Source: Aquidulcibacter paucihalophilus
GTDB taxonomy: Bacteria; Pseudomonadota; Alphaproteobacteria; Caulobacterales; Aquidulcibacteraceae
Assembly: GCF_002105465.1 (NCBI RefSeq)
Contig: NZ_NCSQ01000173.1
Span: 1 to 64,000, forward strand
Reading direction: 5' to 3'
Length of the DNA: 64,000 bases
Of the stretch, positions 55,464 through 64,000 are shown in pieces. Numbering within the stretch: the stretch's first letter is position 1; every line of letters begins with the position of its first letter. Both the position numbers and the translations under genes were made by a program. The notes beneath the pieces were generated by a model, which saw only the letters and a program-made list of their open reading frames with translations, ran no database searches and was not told where the DNA came from.

Positions 55464-55607
55464 GCCGTGTGCCGGCGTCTCTTTTGCGAACGGTGCCATA
55501 AAATTCATGTGTAGGTCCCTCGCCATGACGCTTGGACCTTGGTATGAAGAAGCCGCCATGCACAAGCCCCGATCAACGGGGTTGAGAAACGCACAAGGGA
55601 GTCTGCC

Positions 55608-57047
55608 ATGATTGAACGCAAACAATTTTATATCGACGGCGCTTGGGTTGATCCCGTGACGCCACGCGATCACCATGTCATCAATCCGGCAACAGAAGAG
55701 CCTATTGCCGTCATCTCTCTGGGCAGCGAAGCCGATGCCGTGAAGGCCATCCTTGCCGCGCGCGCTGCTTTCCCTGCTTTCTCCGAAACCAGCCATGATG
55801 AGCGCATCGCGCTCTTGGAAAAAATCATCGCGCTCTACTCGGCCAAGCTGCCTGAAATTGCCCATGCGATCAGCCAGGAAATGGGCGCTCCCATGTGGTT
55901 GGCAACTGCTGCTCAAGCCCCAGCGGGCCTTGGCCAATTGATGGGGGCCTTGAATGCGCTCAAAGAATTCACGTGGGAGCATTCGCGTGGCAATACCCGC
56001 ATTCGCTATGAAGCGATTGGCGTGTGCAGCCTGATCACCCCTTGGAACTGGCCGATGAACCAAATCGGCTGCAAAGTTGGCCCCGCTTTGGCGGCTGGCT
56101 GCACCATGGTGTTGAAACCGTCCGAACTTGCCCCCCTCGACGCTATGATTTTAGCCGACATCATTCATGAGGCAGGCGTGCCGAAAGGGGTGTTCAACCT
56201 CGTCAATGGCGATGGCCCAGGCGTTGGTAGCGTTTTGTCGACCCATGAAGAAGTCGACTTTGTCTCCTTCACCGGCTCTACCCGCGCAGGTATTGAGATT
56301 GCCAAGAGTGCCGCCCCAACGGTGAAACGCATTGCCCAAGAGCTGGGCGGCAAGTCCCCCAATATCGTGTTGGAAGATGCCGACATTCAGAAGGCAGTTT
56401 CGTCAGGCGTGATGCAAGTCATGACCAATTCGGGCCAGTCGTGCAACGCACCAACCCGCATGTTTGTGCCGCGTCCAAAGCTGGATGAAGCCGCAGCCAT
56501 CGCAAAGGCCACGGCTGAATCGGTTGTGGTAGCAGACCCGGCTGGTGATAAGCGCTTTGCCATGGGTCCCTTGGCCAATGCTCGCCAGTTTGAGAAGGTG
56601 CAATCCTTGATCGAAATCGGCATGAAGGAAGCAACCTTGGTCGCTGGCGGCCTCGGCCGCCCTGAAGGTTTCAACAAAGGCTATTTCGTGCGCCCCACGG
56701 TATTTGTCAGCGAAACCAATGACACCACGATCGCGCGGGAAGAAATCTTTGGCCCTGTCTTGACCATGATCCCCTATGACACCGAGGCCGACGCCATCCG
56801 CATGGCCAATGACACGGTGTATGGTTTGTCCGGCTATGTGCAGTCGGAAAACCTCGACCACGCCCGCACTGTGGCCAAGCAAATCCGCGCTGGCATGATC
56901 CACATCAACGGCGCCAGCACGGACACCGTGGCCCCCTTTGGCGGCTATAAGCAATCGGGCAATGGCCGCGAATGGGGCGACTTCGGCCTTGAGGAATTCC
57001 TCGAAGTCAAAGCCGTCATGGGCTATGGCGCGGTGGCGGCGGAATAG
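55608..57047 (+). CDS. NAD(P)-dependent aldehyde dehydrogenase
   Basis: The 479-residue enzyme has the full ALDH fold: TPWNWPMNQ (Asn147), the FTGSTRAG cofactor loop, general base Glu245 in ELGGKS and nucleophile Cys279 in NSGQSCNAPTR. It oxidises an aldehyde to an acid. The branch (IDGAWVDP, SISQEMGAP-like) is broad and the substrate is undetermined. It is transcribed alone and followed by a REP-like inverted-repeat pair. Confidence 0.92.
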   Translation: MIERKQFYIDGAWVDPVTPRDHHVINPATEEPIAVISLGSEADAVKAILAARAAFPAFSETSHDERIALLEKIIALYSAKLPEIAHAISQEMGAPMWLATAAQAPAGLGQLMGALNALKEFTWEHSRGNTRIRYEAIGVCSLITPWNWPMNQIGCKVGPALAAGCTMVLKPSELAPLDAMILADIIHEAGVPKGVFNLVNGDGPGVGSVLSTHEEVDFVSFTGSTRAGIEIAKSAAPTVKRIAQELGGKSPNIVLEDADIQKAVSSGVMQVMTNSGQSCNAPTRMFVPRPKLDEAAAIAKATAESVVVADPAGDKRFAMGPLANARQFEKVQSLIEIGMKEATLVAGGLGRPEGFNKGYFVRPTVFVSETNDTTIAREEIFGPVLTMIPYDTEADAIRMANDTVYGLSGYVQSENLDHARTVAKQIRAGMIHINGASTDTVAPFGGYKQSGNGREWGDFGLEEFLEVKAVMGYGAVAAE

Positions 57048-57060
57048 AGCTTAGGTCACT

Positions 57061-57245
57061 GAGGAGCCCCTCTCCTTTTGGGGTCGACCTATAGGTCGAC
57101 GGGTTGGGGTGAGGGCCCGCATTCATAGAGTTAATTGTACGCCAGAGACCCCCACCGTATTGAGCTAAGAACTCTTGCGCTGGCCCCCCCTCACCCCCGG
57201 CCCCTCTCCCCCGACCCCTCCCCCCCAAAGGGGCGAGGGGAGCGC
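57061..57245. repeat. REP-like inverted pair with 18-bp perfect palindrome
   Basis: A left module (about 57065-57120: CCCCTCTCCTTTTGGGG, palindrome, GGTTGGGGTGAGGGC) and a right module (about 57181-57242: CCCCCCTCACCCCCGG, CCCCTCTCC, CCAAAGGGGCGAGGGG) are roughly reverse complements flanking about 60 bp of AT-richer sequence. The left module contains GTCGACCTATAGGTCGAC (57083-57100), a perfect palindrome. Position between two convergent genes is usual for REP/BIME elements, which act in termination and mRNA end protection. Confidence 0.65.
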
Positions 57246-57251
57246 GCTAAA

Positions 57252-58160
57252 TCACCCCACCAAAAAATCCGCCGCGGCATGAAACACAAAACTGTGCCGC
57301 CGCGCTACCGCGGTGACATCGTGGCCATAGCCACCCCCTAGCACCGTGACCAAAGGAATAGCCCGCCTGCGGACGGCTTCGATGACGCGGCGGTCGCGGG
57401 TCATCAGGCCTTGATCCGTTAGGGCGAGTTTGCCTAAACGGTCGTCCTGATGTGGATCGACACCCGCAATATAAAACACCACATCTGGACGAACCTCGTC
57501 CAATAATGCGGGCAGATGTTCATTCAATGCAGCCAGATAGCCCGCATCGCCCATCCCCTTGGGTAGCGCGACGTCCACATCCGAAGGTGGCTTTTCAAGT
57601 GGCCAATTGTCGTCGCAATGTAGGGAAAAGGTGAAGACGCGCGGTTCATTCCGAAAGATCAAGGCCGTGCCATCGCCGTGGTGAACATCTAAGTCCACCA
57701 CCAAGATCTGCTTTACAGCCCCCTCTGCCAGAAGGACCGACGCGGCAACAGCCACATCATTGAAGACGCAAAAGCCCGCGCCTTGATCGGCTCTGGCATG
57801 ATGACTGCCCCCGGCGCTATTGCAGGCGAGCCCCTCTTGTAAGGCGAGGCGGGCGGCAAGAAGTGTGCCTGCCGTGGCCAATTGTGCGCGCAGGACGACG
57901 CGTTCGCTGAGGTTAAAGCCGATACGCCGCACCGCTGCGGAGTCTAAGGTTCGGCTTAAGACCGCGTCGACATAAGCGGGCGTATGGGCACGGATCAGGT
58001 CTTCCCGCAAGATGGGTTCAGGGGAGACAAAGCCATGGGGAGCGAGGCCCTCAGCGCGCAGGATCTCGGCCAGTTGGGCAAATTTCTGCATCGGAAAACG
58101 ATGACCGTCTGGCGTGTCGGCAGTGTAGTCTGGGTGATGGACGATGGGCAGGAGGCGCAT
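57252..58160 (-). CDS. Histone-deacetylase-family (acetoin-utilisation/acetylpolyamine-type) hydrolase
   Basis: The 302-residue zinc amidohydrolase keeps the active site: His120-His121 in GGSHHARAD, Asp158 and His160 in VDLDVHHGDGT, and the later Asp in IAGVDPHQDD, plus the GGGYGHD glycine loop. Bacterial members deacetylate acetylpolyamines or acetyl-lysine proteins. The substrate here is unknown. It precedes nothing but the REP-like element; pyrD lies 4 bases upstream on the same strand, so it may be the last gene of a pyrD operon. Confidence 0.9.
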   Translation of the reverse strand: MRLLPIVHHPDYTADTPDGHRFPMQKFAQLAEILRAEGLAPHGFVSPEPILREDLIRAHTPAYVDAVLSRTLDSAAVRRIGFNLSERVVLRAQLATAGTLLAARLALQEGLACNSAGGSHHARADQGAGFCVFNDVAVAASVLLAEGAVKQILVVDLDVHHGDGTALIFRNEPRVFTFSLHCDDNWPLEKPPSDVDVALPKGMGDAGYLAALNEHLPALLDEVRPDVVFYIAGVDPHQDDRLGKLALTDQGLMTRDRRVIEAVRRRAIPLVTVLGGGYGHDVTAVARRHSFVFHAAADFLVG

Positions 58161-58164
58161 GGAC

Positions 58165-59172
58165 TCAGCCTGTCCTCAACCCGTCCTTGATTTTCTGGAC
58201 AAGGCCCGGCCCTTCATAGACCAGAGCGGTGTAAAGCTGAATCGCATCGGCCCCGGCTTCAAATTTAGCCTGTGCGTCTTGAGCAGAAGCCACCCCGCCC
58301 ACGCCGATCAAAGGCATCGCGTCGCCCAAAGCCCCCTTAAACTCTTGCAGCAAGCGGGTGGACTTTTCAAAGACAGGTCTACCCGACAAACCACCTTGTT
58401 CGACCTTGTGCTTGCCTTGCAGATAATCGGGGCGATCGACCGTCGTGTTGGAGACAATCAGCGCATCAATCTTTTGTGCCACGACCGTTTCGGCAATGGC
58501 GCGCACTTCATCTTCGTCTAAGTCAGGGGCGACTTTCAGAAAGACGGGCCTGCGTCCATGGGCTCGGGCTTGCGCTTGCGCAAGAACCATGACTTGACCC
58601 AAAAGATCTTCTAGCGCTGCCCGAGTTTGCAAAGCGCGCAGGCCCGGCGTGTTGGGCGAAGAAATATTGATCGTAATGTAGGAAGCATGCAGCCACACCC
58701 GGCGCAGACCTTCGCAATAGTCTGCGATACGATCCTCGCTATCCTTATTGGCCCCGATATTGGCCCCCACAATGCCGGGCCGATGGGCGCGCGCTCGGAG
58801 GCGGTTCACAAAATGGGTCAAGCCTTCGTTGTTAAAACCCATGCGATTGATCACGGCCTGATCTTCAACCAAGCGGAACAAACGGGGTTTAGGGTTACCA
58901 GCTTGCGGGCGCGGGGTGACCGTGCCGCATTCGACAAAGCCAAAACCAGCCGCCAACATGGCATCGGGCACTTCGGCATTTTTATCAAAGCCCGCAGCTA
59001 GGCCGATGCGGTTTGGTAAAGTGAGGCCCGCGAGTTCAACCGCTTCTTCTGGGCGATCTGGCTTGGCCTTTGGGCCAAGGCCCGCCCTCAAACTGGCGAT
59101 TGTGGCCTGATGGGCCGTCTCCGCCGGCAAAGCTCGTAAAGCCGCCGTCGCCTTCGCATAAAGGTCGATCAT
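58165..59172 (-). CDS. pyrD: Dihydroorotate dehydrogenase (quinone), class 2
   Basis: The 335-residue membrane-associated flavoenzyme oxidises dihydroorotate in pyrimidine synthesis. Class 2 traits are the N-terminal amphipathic segment (ALRALPAETAHQATI), GLAAGFDKNAE, RMGFNNEG, ITINISSPNTPGLR with the catalytic Ser and GGLSGRPVFEKSTRLL. Its ATG overlaps the stop of the DUF952 gene (ATGA-type). Confidence 0.96.
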   Translation of the reverse strand: MIDLYAKATAALRALPAETAHQATIASLRAGLGPKAKPDRPEEAVELAGLTLPNRIGLAAGFDKNAEVPDAMLAAGFGFVECGTVTPRPQAGNPKPRLFRLVEDQAVINRMGFNNEGLTHFVNRLRARAHRPGIVGANIGANKDSEDRIADYCEGLRRVWLHASYITINISSPNTPGLRALQTRAALEDLLGQVMVLAQAQARAHGRRPVFLKVAPDLDEDEVRAIAETVVAQKIDALIVSNTTVDRPDYLQGKHKVEQGGLSGRPVFEKSTRLLQEFKGALGDAMPLIGVGGVASAQDAQAKFEAGADAIQLYTALVYEGPGLVQKIKDGLRTG

Positions 59173-59516
59173 GGGAACCGCACCGGAAGCTCATGCCCGC
59201 CATCAGCCTGAAGCGGTAAATCGATGATTCCTTGCACAGCAGACATGGGAATGGGGCCATAGATATGGGGGAATAAAGCGCCGCCTCGCGAGGCTTCCCA
59301 CACCACGGTGTCGCCTAGCTGGATGAGGTCAACGCTGGCCAGGATCAAGTCGGGCTGGTCCTTGAACCACAGCGTCAATGTTGTGCGCACTTGATCGTGA
59401 GCGGACAGATGGATGAACCCATCAGCCACATCAAGGGCAGAGCCTGTATAGACGCCAGCGCGTTGGGCCTGTGCCCACGCGCTGCGTGTCTCAATCTTAT
59501 AAGCCAGAGAATCCAT
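59169..59516 (-). CDS. DUF952-domain protein
   Basis: The 115-residue protein shows the DUF952 pattern: YKI at the start, GFIHLSAHDQV, VVWEASRGGALFPHIYGPIP. The family is small, glutathione S-transferase C-terminal-associated in some proteins, and has no settled function. It overlaps pyrD by four bases and likely forms an operon with it, an arrangement that recurs in alphaproteobacteria. Confidence 0.9.
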   Translation of the reverse strand: MDSLAYKIETRSAWAQAQRAGVYTGSALDVADGFIHLSAHDQVRTTLTLWFKDQPDLILASVDLIQLGDTVVWEASRGGALFPHIYGPIPMSAVQGIIDLPLQADGGHELPVRFP

Positions 59517-59585
59517 GGGCGTGACTTAATGGCAAAACCAGCGGAGTCGACCCCTGCCCGTCACTTTCGCGCGATCAATGACAGA

Positions 59586-60248
59586 TCAGGCGGCTTCCAA
59601 GAGACTTTGGAACACCAATGCCCCGTCGGCGCTGCCCAATTCGGCTTCAAACGCGCGGTCTGGGTGTGGCATCATGCCAAGGATGCGGCCAGTTGGGTCC
59701 ACAATGCCCGCTATGCGCCGCAGCGAACCATTGACCTCTTCCTTATAGCGGAAGGCAATGCGGTTTTCTTGTTCAAGCGCATCAAGCACCACCTCTTCGG
59801 CAAAATAATTGCCTTCGCCATTGCCCACGGTCATCACAGCTTCCGAGCGATTGCCAAAAGCGCGGGTGAAGGGGGTGGCGGCATTGGTCACTTCCAGCGC
59901 CACAGGTTTGCAGACATATTTCAGGCTGGCATTGCGCAAAAGCGCACCGGGCAACAGGCCCGTCTCACACAAGACTTGGAAGCCATTGCAAATACCAAGG
60001 ACGGGTACACCAGCCTTGGCTGCGTCCACCACGGCGCGGGTGACAGGGGAAAGCGCTGCCATCGCGCCACAGCGCAGATAATCCCCATAGGAAAAGCCAC
60101 CGGGTAAAACGATCAGGTCCAAACCCTCTGGCAGGCTCGTTTCTTTATGCCAGACCATGGAGACATGCGCATCGACCGAGCGCTCAAGTGCGACTTTGCA
60201 ATCGCGATCACAGTTCGATCCGGGGTAGATGATGACGGCAGCTTTCAT
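59586..60248 (-). CDS. purQ: Phosphoribosylformylglycinamidine synthase subunit PurQ
   Basis: The 220-residue glutaminase subunit feeds ammonia to PurL in purine synthesis. The nucleophile Cys lies in GICNGFQVL and the His/Glu pair in [22 protein letters not shown]-type N-terminus (here [13 protein letters not shown]) is typical. purS and purL are not in the window. A 70-base gap separates it from the DUF952 gene downstream. Confidence 0.96.
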   Translation of the reverse strand: MKAAVIIYPGSNCDRDCKVALERSVDAHVSMVWHKETSLPEGLDLIVLPGGFSYGDYLRCGAMAALSPVTRAVVDAAKAGVPVLGICNGFQVLCETGLLPGALLRNASLKYVCKPVALEVTNAATPFTRAFGNRSEAVMTVGNGEGNYFAEEVVLDALEQENRIAFRYKEEVNGSLRRIAGIVDPTGRILGMMPHPDRAFEAELGSADGALVFQSLLEAA

Positions 60249-60369
60249 AGGTTCGACCTACGCGGTTTTGGCCCCAAGGTGAAGACCAATGGACCACCTC
60301 CTGCAGCCATTGTGCAACCGCCCTGCAGAAAAATGCGTATCAAGCGGCAAGAATAGGTTAGGAGTGGCC

Positions 60370-61158
60370 ATGATTTCGCGCAGAAGCCTTGTAATTGGAA
60401 GTGCGGCCCTAATGACCCTGCCCCCGCCTAACTTGGAAGCCGCCCCTGGAAGGTCCCCGCAGGCTGTGTGGGATGAGCTGTTAGGCCGCTATGTTCGCCC
60501 TGATTCTACTGGCCTGAACCGAGTCGATTATGCGGCTTGGAAGGCCAATGCGGGCGATATGCGCGCCCTAGACAGCGTCGTGGCGGGACTTGCGGCCAGC
60601 AAGATTTCAGCCCTGCCTAAAGCCAACCAATTTGCCACTTGGGCCAATCTCTATAACGCCATCACCATTCAAGTCGTGTTGGCGCGCTTCCCCGTCAAAT
60701 CCATTCGCGACATTAAGCCAAACCTTTTGGCGATGGGTCCATGGAAAGAACCGCGGGTGCGGGTGGAGGGTAAGCAAGTGTCGCTCGACGATATTGAGCA
60801 CGGCATCATGCGCAAGCAATGGCGCGACCCCCGCGTCCATTATTCGGTCAATTGCGCTTCAATCGGGTGTCCAAACCTTGGTCGACGCGGTTGGCGGGCG
60901 GAAAGCCTTGATGCCGATCTCGACGCGGCAGCGCGTGCCTTTATTAATTCACCGCGCGGCGTGCGCGTCGTTGGACCGCAGAAACTGCGCGTCTCCTCAA
61001 TTTACCAATGGTTCAAAGTCGACTTTGGGAATAATGAGGCTGGAATTCTCACCCATTTGCGCCGGTATGCGGCACCACCCCTCTTGGCCCAAATGACTAA
61101 TGCCCGCATTGTGGGGGATGATTATGATTGGTCCATCAATGCGACGTCAGGTTCTTAA
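60370..61158 (+). CDS. DUF547-domain exported protein
   Basis: The 262-residue protein begins with a Tat-like leader (MISRRSLVIGSAALM) and contains the DUF547 core: NQFATWANLYNAITIQ, DDIEHGIMRK, PRVHYSVNCASIGCPNL. Conserved Cys, His and Asn residues of the core are present, and a papain-like or binding function has been suggested for the family without proof. TAGGAG precedes the ATG at 60370. It is first in a unit with the TVP38 and reductase genes (2-base gap, then ATGA overlap), a set that recurs in proteobacteria. Confidence 0.88.
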   Translation: MISRRSLVIGSAALMTLPPPNLEAAPGRSPQAVWDELLGRYVRPDSTGLNRVDYAAWKANAGDMRALDSVVAGLAASKISALPKANQFATWANLYNAITIQVVLARFPVKSIRDIKPNLLAMGPWKEPRVRVEGKQVSLDDIEHGIMRKQWRDPRVHYSVNCASIGCPNLGRRGWRAESLDADLDAAARAFINSPRGVRVVGPQKLRVSSIYQWFKVDFGNNEAGILTHLRRYAAPPLLAQMTNARIVGDDYDWSINATSGS

Positions 61159-61160
61159 AC

Positions 61161-61889
61161 ATGCAAGCCATCAAACGTTTCGGCCCGCTGGTGGTCATTG
61201 CCTTGGGTCTGATCTTGGCCATAGCCATGGGCTGGCACAAGTATCTTTCATTTGATGTTTTGGCCAAGCAAAGCGAAGTCCTGCGCCAATTGGTGACAAC
61301 CAAACCCCTTCTGGTAATCGCCTGTTATATGGGCATTTACATCTTCGCGACGACGATTGCCTTGCCCGGGGCTATTTGGATTACGATTGCCGGTGGCTTT
61401 TTGTTTGGGCCCCTGTTTGGCCCACTTTTTGGCCCTATTTTCGCGACTGCCATCGCCTCGACTTCGGCCACAATTGGCGGCACGATTTTGTTTATGGCCA
61501 CCCAGTCTGCCTTAGGCGGTGGACTGCGGGCACGCGCCGGTGGGTTTATCGACCGATTGGAAAAGGGCTTTCAAAAGAATGCTTTTGGTTATCTGCTGAC
61601 CCTCCGCCTTCTGCCTGTCGCACCGTTTTTTGGAATCAATCTGGCCGCAGGCTTTTTAGGGGTGCCGCTGCGCACCTTTGTGCTGGCCACCGCCATTGGC
61701 ATTCTCCCCGGCTGCTATGTCTATGCCTCGTTGGGCAACGGGATTGAGCATTTGATCTCGCAAGGCCAAACGCCAGACCTCAAGATCATTTATAATCCCG
61801 AAGTGATGGGACCGCTTTTGGGCTTAGCAGCTTTGGCGCTGCTGCCCAGCGTGTGGAAATTTGTCCAATCGAGGCTGAAAAAAGCATGA
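61161..61889 (+). CDS. TVP38/TMEM64-family (DedA-like) membrane protein
   Basis: The 242-residue inner-membrane protein has about six helices and the family core TIALPGAIWITIAGGFLFGPLFG with RLLPVAPFFGINLAAGFLGV. Related DedA proteins flip or carry lipids, and the partner substrate here is not known. It starts 2 bases after the DUF547 stop, and its stop overlaps the reductase ATG, indicating a single transcript. Confidence 0.9.
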   Translation: MQAIKRFGPLVVIALGLILAIAMGWHKYLSFDVLAKQSEVLRQLVTTKPLLVIACYMGIYIFATTIALPGAIWITIAGGFLFGPLFGPLFGPIFATAIASTSATIGGTILFMATQSALGGGLRARAGGFIDRLEKGFQKNAFGYLLTLRLLPVAPFFGINLAAGFLGVPLRTFVLATAIGILPGCYVYASLGNGIEHLISQGQTPDLKIIYNPEVMGPLLGLAALALLPSVWKFVQSRLKKA

Positions 61890-63310
61890 GCCGGCAAGAA
61901 CTCAACGTCGATATTTGTGTGATTGGGGCCGGCGCTGCGGGCCTGTCGGTGGCAGCAGGTGCAGCCCAACTTGGGCTTTCAGTCGTCCTTTATGAAGCAG
62001 GCGAAATGGGGGGCGATTGCCTCAACACCGGCTGCGTGCCTTCCAAGGCCCTGATTGCGGCAGCTAAGACCGCCCATTCCATGCAACATGCCAGCCGCTA
62101 TGGCCTTGGGAATGCCAAGGCCGTGGTCGACTGGACTAGGCTGCGGGGCCATATAGACGGGGTAATTGAGACCATCGCCCCCATTGACAGCCAAGAGCGC
62201 TTTGAGGGCCTGGGTTGCACCGTTTTCCGCGAACATGCGGCCTTCATTGATCCGGGCAGAGTTCAAAGCCCATCGGCTACTGTGACAGCGCAGAAATTTG
62301 TGGTCGCTACAGGTGCGACCGCCTTTGTCCCGCCAATCCCCGGTCTTGCGGAAACCCCCTTCTTGACCAATGAGACCGTCTTTGCACAACCAACCCAGCC
62401 CAAGAGTTTGATCGTTTTGGGGGGTGGGGTGATCGGGGTTGAACTTGGCCAAGCTTTTGCCCGCCTAGGCACGCAGGTGACCGTGGTTGAGGCCATGACC
62501 ATTATGGGTCCACAAGAGCCTGAAGCGGTGGCGATTGTGCGCGCCAGCCTGTTGGCAGACGGCGTAACCGTCCAAGAAGGCGCAAAGGCAGTCGCGGTTT
62601 CGGGCGATCACGCCGAAGTCTCGGTCACGTTGGAAGATGGTCTCGTCCTGAAGGCAGAGCGTCTGTTGGTTGCTGTTGGCCGGGCGGCGCGCGTTGAGAA
62701 TATTGGCCTTGATAAAGCTCATGTCAGCTATAGCCGCAAGGGCGTAACCACCGATGACCGACTGCGCAGTCGATCCAATCCCCGCGTGTGGGCTATTGGC
62801 GATGTGGCGGGTCAAGAACAATTGACCCATGCAGCAGGCTTTCACGCCAGCGTCTTTATTCGTAATGCGGTGTTTAAGGCCCCTGCTACGGCTGTTGTTG
62901 CCCATATGCCGGCCGTGGCCTATTGCGATCCAGAAGTGGCCAAGATCGGCCTGACAGAAGCCCAAGCGCGCGACCAATTTGGCAGTGAGGTGACCGTCAC
63001 TCAGGCCGAATTTGAAGATAATGATCGCGCCCAGACCGAGCGGTCCACCGAAGGCTTTTGTAAGCTCGTGATTGGCAAGGGTGGTAAAATTCTCGGTGCT
63101 ACCATTGTCGGTGAAGGCGCCGGAGAGGCCATTCAACTTGTGGGCCTCGCCATGGCCAATAAGAAAGGTGTGGGAGCCATTACCAGCCTCATCTCGCCCT
63201 ATCCAACCCGCAGTGAAATCGTCAAGCGCGCGGCGAGTGCCTATTTCACGCCGAAACTCTTCTCAGACCGCACCCGGAAATTGGTGAAGTTCTTAAAGCT
63301 GTTTGGTTAG
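61886..63310 (+). CDS. FAD-dependent pyridine nucleotide-disulfide oxidoreductase
   Basis: The 474-residue flavoprotein has FAD site GAGAAGLSVAAGAA, redox pair Cys45/Cys50 (GGDCLNTGCVPSK), NAD(P) loop GGGVIGVELGQAFARLG and an FAD second motif AIGDVAGQEQLTHAAG. It resembles mercuric reductase and lipoamide dehydrogenase. The C-terminal catalytic His of lipoamide dehydrogenase (HPTxSE) is Tyr here (YPTRSE) and there is no metal-binding Cys pair at the end, so neither reaction can be assumed. ATGA coupling to the TVP38 gene suggests a membrane redox partner role. Confidence 0.87.
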   Translation: MSRQELNVDICVIGAGAAGLSVAAGAAQLGLSVVLYEAGEMGGDCLNTGCVPSKALIAAAKTAHSMQHASRYGLGNAKAVVDWTRLRGHIDGVIETIAPIDSQERFEGLGCTVFREHAAFIDPGRVQSPSATVTAQKFVVATGATAFVPPIPGLAETPFLTNETVFAQPTQPKSLIVLGGGVIGVELGQAFARLGTQVTVVEAMTIMGPQEPEAVAIVRASLLADGVTVQEGAKAVAVSGDHAEVSVTLEDGLVLKAERLLVAVGRAARVENIGLDKAHVSYSRKGVTTDDRLRSRSNPRVWAIGDVAGQEQLTHAAGFHASVFIRNAVFKAPATAVVAHMPAVAYCDPEVAKIGLTEAQARDQFGSEVTVTQAEFEDNDRAQTERSTEGFCKLVIGKGGKILGATIVGEGAGEAIQLVGLAMANKKGVGAITSLISPYPTRSEIVKRAASAYFTPKLFSDRTRKLVKFLKLFG

Positions 63311-63345
63311 AAAAGGGCGCGGCGGCTATAGCGTCCGCCACGCCC
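63311..63345 (-). terminator. Intrinsic terminator of the vWA/DUF3520 gene
   Basis: Arms GGGCGCGGCGG (63315-63325) and CCGCCACGCCC (63335-63345) pair with one mismatch around a 9-base loop. Read leftward the hairpin is followed by TTTTC, and it lies 10 bases after the minus-strand stop at 63356. The + strand lacks a T-tract but the stem may also end the reductase transcript. Confidence 0.75.
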
Positions 63346-63355
63346 AAAGGAGCTG

Positions 63356-64000
63356 CTAGTCTTGGCCTTTACCGGGTAAACGCTCTAGCCCTTCGGCGCG
63401 CGAGACGAGATCGATGAACTCATCGCGGAAGCCAAACCGATCTTCGCCTTTCGCTGCTTTCGCGATCCGGACGACATCGCCATAGCCAAAGCCTTTACCA
63501 ATCCACGGATCTTGCCGCAGGAGCTGGGCATAGCCCGCCACAGCCACCGCAAAGCGGGTCGATTCTGGCGCGCGATCAAAGCTGGCAGTGCGATCAGCGT
63601 CGGTTATCGGCCGCTCAATCAAGCGCGATGTGGCCTCGCCCGGCACCTTATAGCGCAGGCGCAAGAGCCCCAATTCCTTGGCTTTGTCTGTGGTAGGGGT
63701 TGGGCTTTCGGCACCATAGCGCAGAGGATCATAGCTGCCTTGGGCACCAATTGGGGTGATTTCGAAAAGCGCGGTCACTTGGTGACCGGCGCCGATTTCC
63801 CCGGCGTCCACTGCATCATTATTGAAGTCCTCCCGATTTAGGGCACGGGTCTCATAACCGATCAAGCGCCATTCTTTGACGCGTGCTGGATTGAACTCGA
63901 CTTGCGCCTTCACATCGTCAGCAATGGGGAAAAGCGTGCCGCTGATCTGGGTGTCAAACACTTTGCGGGCTTCTTGGATGGTGTCGATATAGGTCGCCAC
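63356..64000 (-). CDS. vWA-domain protein, C-terminal DUF3520 part (cut by window edge)
   Basis: The visible 214 residues match the DUF3520 tail of YfbK-type von Willebrand factor A proteins: VKAQVEFNPARVKEWRLIGYE, DFNNDAVDAGEIGAGHQVTALFEI, LRLRYKVPGE and RFAVAVAGYAQLLR. The vWA domain with its metal site should lie to the right of the window, so the first Met seen at the edge is probably internal. Function is undefined. The gene ends just upstream of an intrinsic terminator. Confidence 0.85.
   Translation of the reverse strand: MATYIDTIQEARKVFDTQISGTLFPIADDVKAQVEFNPARVKEWRLIGYETRALNREDFNNDAVDAGEIGAGHQVTALFEITPIGAQGSYDPLRYGAESPTPTTDKAKELGLLRLRYKVPGEATSRLIERPITDADRTASFDRAPESTRFAVAVAGYAQLLRQDPWIGKGFGYGDVVRIAKAAKGEDRFGFRDEFIDLVSRAEGLERLPGKGQD

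Noticed and set aside
61886-63310. Reductase as mercuric reductase (merA) or lipoamide dehydrogenase
   Set aside because: No C-terminal vicinal Cys pair or MerA heavy-metal domain, no mer genes nearby, and the lipoamide dehydrogenase His is Tyr.
1-64000. Mobile elements, CRISPR arrays, toxin-antitoxin pairs, rRNA and tRNA
   Set aside because: No transposase, integrase, regularly spaced repeats, small toxin-like gene pair or RNA-gene sequence was recognised on either strand.

Overview
The window reads as ordinary chromosome from an alphaproteobacterium, most likely of the Caulobacterales or a close relative. The clues are an RpoH-type heat-shock sigma factor, an RpoE/ChrR-type ECF sigma and anti-sigma pair, FabI, an rsfS-rlmH-envC-ctpA gene order, many TonB-dependent receptor and Tat-exported hydrolase genes, and a hybrid kinase that matches the Caulobacter c-di-GMP-activated kinase ShkA residue for residue at its regulatory sites. 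Genes are tightly packed. I see no rRNA, tRNA, CRISPR array, insertion sequence or phage gene.

Layout. 0.5-15.6 kb holds housekeeping and signalling genes: aconitase, RpoH, a GH53 galactanase, the ShkA-like kinase, an AmpG permease, a HAMP histidine kinase, a FecA-like iron receptor behind a Fur-box-like palindrome, FabI, and an ECF sigma factor with a ChrR-like partner that has lost its N-terminal zinc ligands.

15.9-38.0 kb is a pectin/galacturonate utilisation locus. It encodes two exported PL1 pectate lyases, two esterases, a GH43 enzyme, a large TonB-dependent receptor, a TRAP transporter (dctPQM) led by a 2-keto-4-pentenoate-hydratase-like protein, KduI, KduD, KdgK, UxaC, a UxuB-type reductase, UxaA and a LacI-family repressor. 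Four copies of a palindrome with core ACCGGT (TGACACCGGT or TGCTACCGGT) lie in the three control regions, tying them into one predicted regulon. Polymer would be cut outside or in the periplasm and imported. Unsaturated ends would pass through KduI/KduD, and saturated galacturonate through UxaC, the reductase and UxaA, both arriving at 2-keto-3-deoxygluconate (KDG) for KdgK. The KDPG aldolase and any unsaturated-galacturonyl hydrolase or oligogalacturonide lyase must lie elsewhere.

38.0-64.0 kb returns to mixed housekeeping: ThpR, an aldo/keto reductase, a TesA-like esterase with a divergent Lol-type ABC exporter, YgjP, CtpA, EnvC, RlmH, RsfS, a FkbH-like protein with a cysteine cluster plus a polysaccharide deacetylase, Pgi, a DASS permease, a HerA-like ATPase, an aldehyde dehydrogenase, a REP-like inverted repeat pair, a histone-deacetylase-family enzyme, PyrD, a DUF952 protein, PurQ, a DUF547 protein, a TVP38 membrane protein with a flavin disulfide reductase, and the end of a vWA/DUF3520 protein cut by the window edge.

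A pattern at window scale: of nine convergent gene pairs, five share a four-base YTAR sequence as both stop codons and a sixth abuts directly. The remaining three have a classical terminator, a REP-like pair or a folded element between them.
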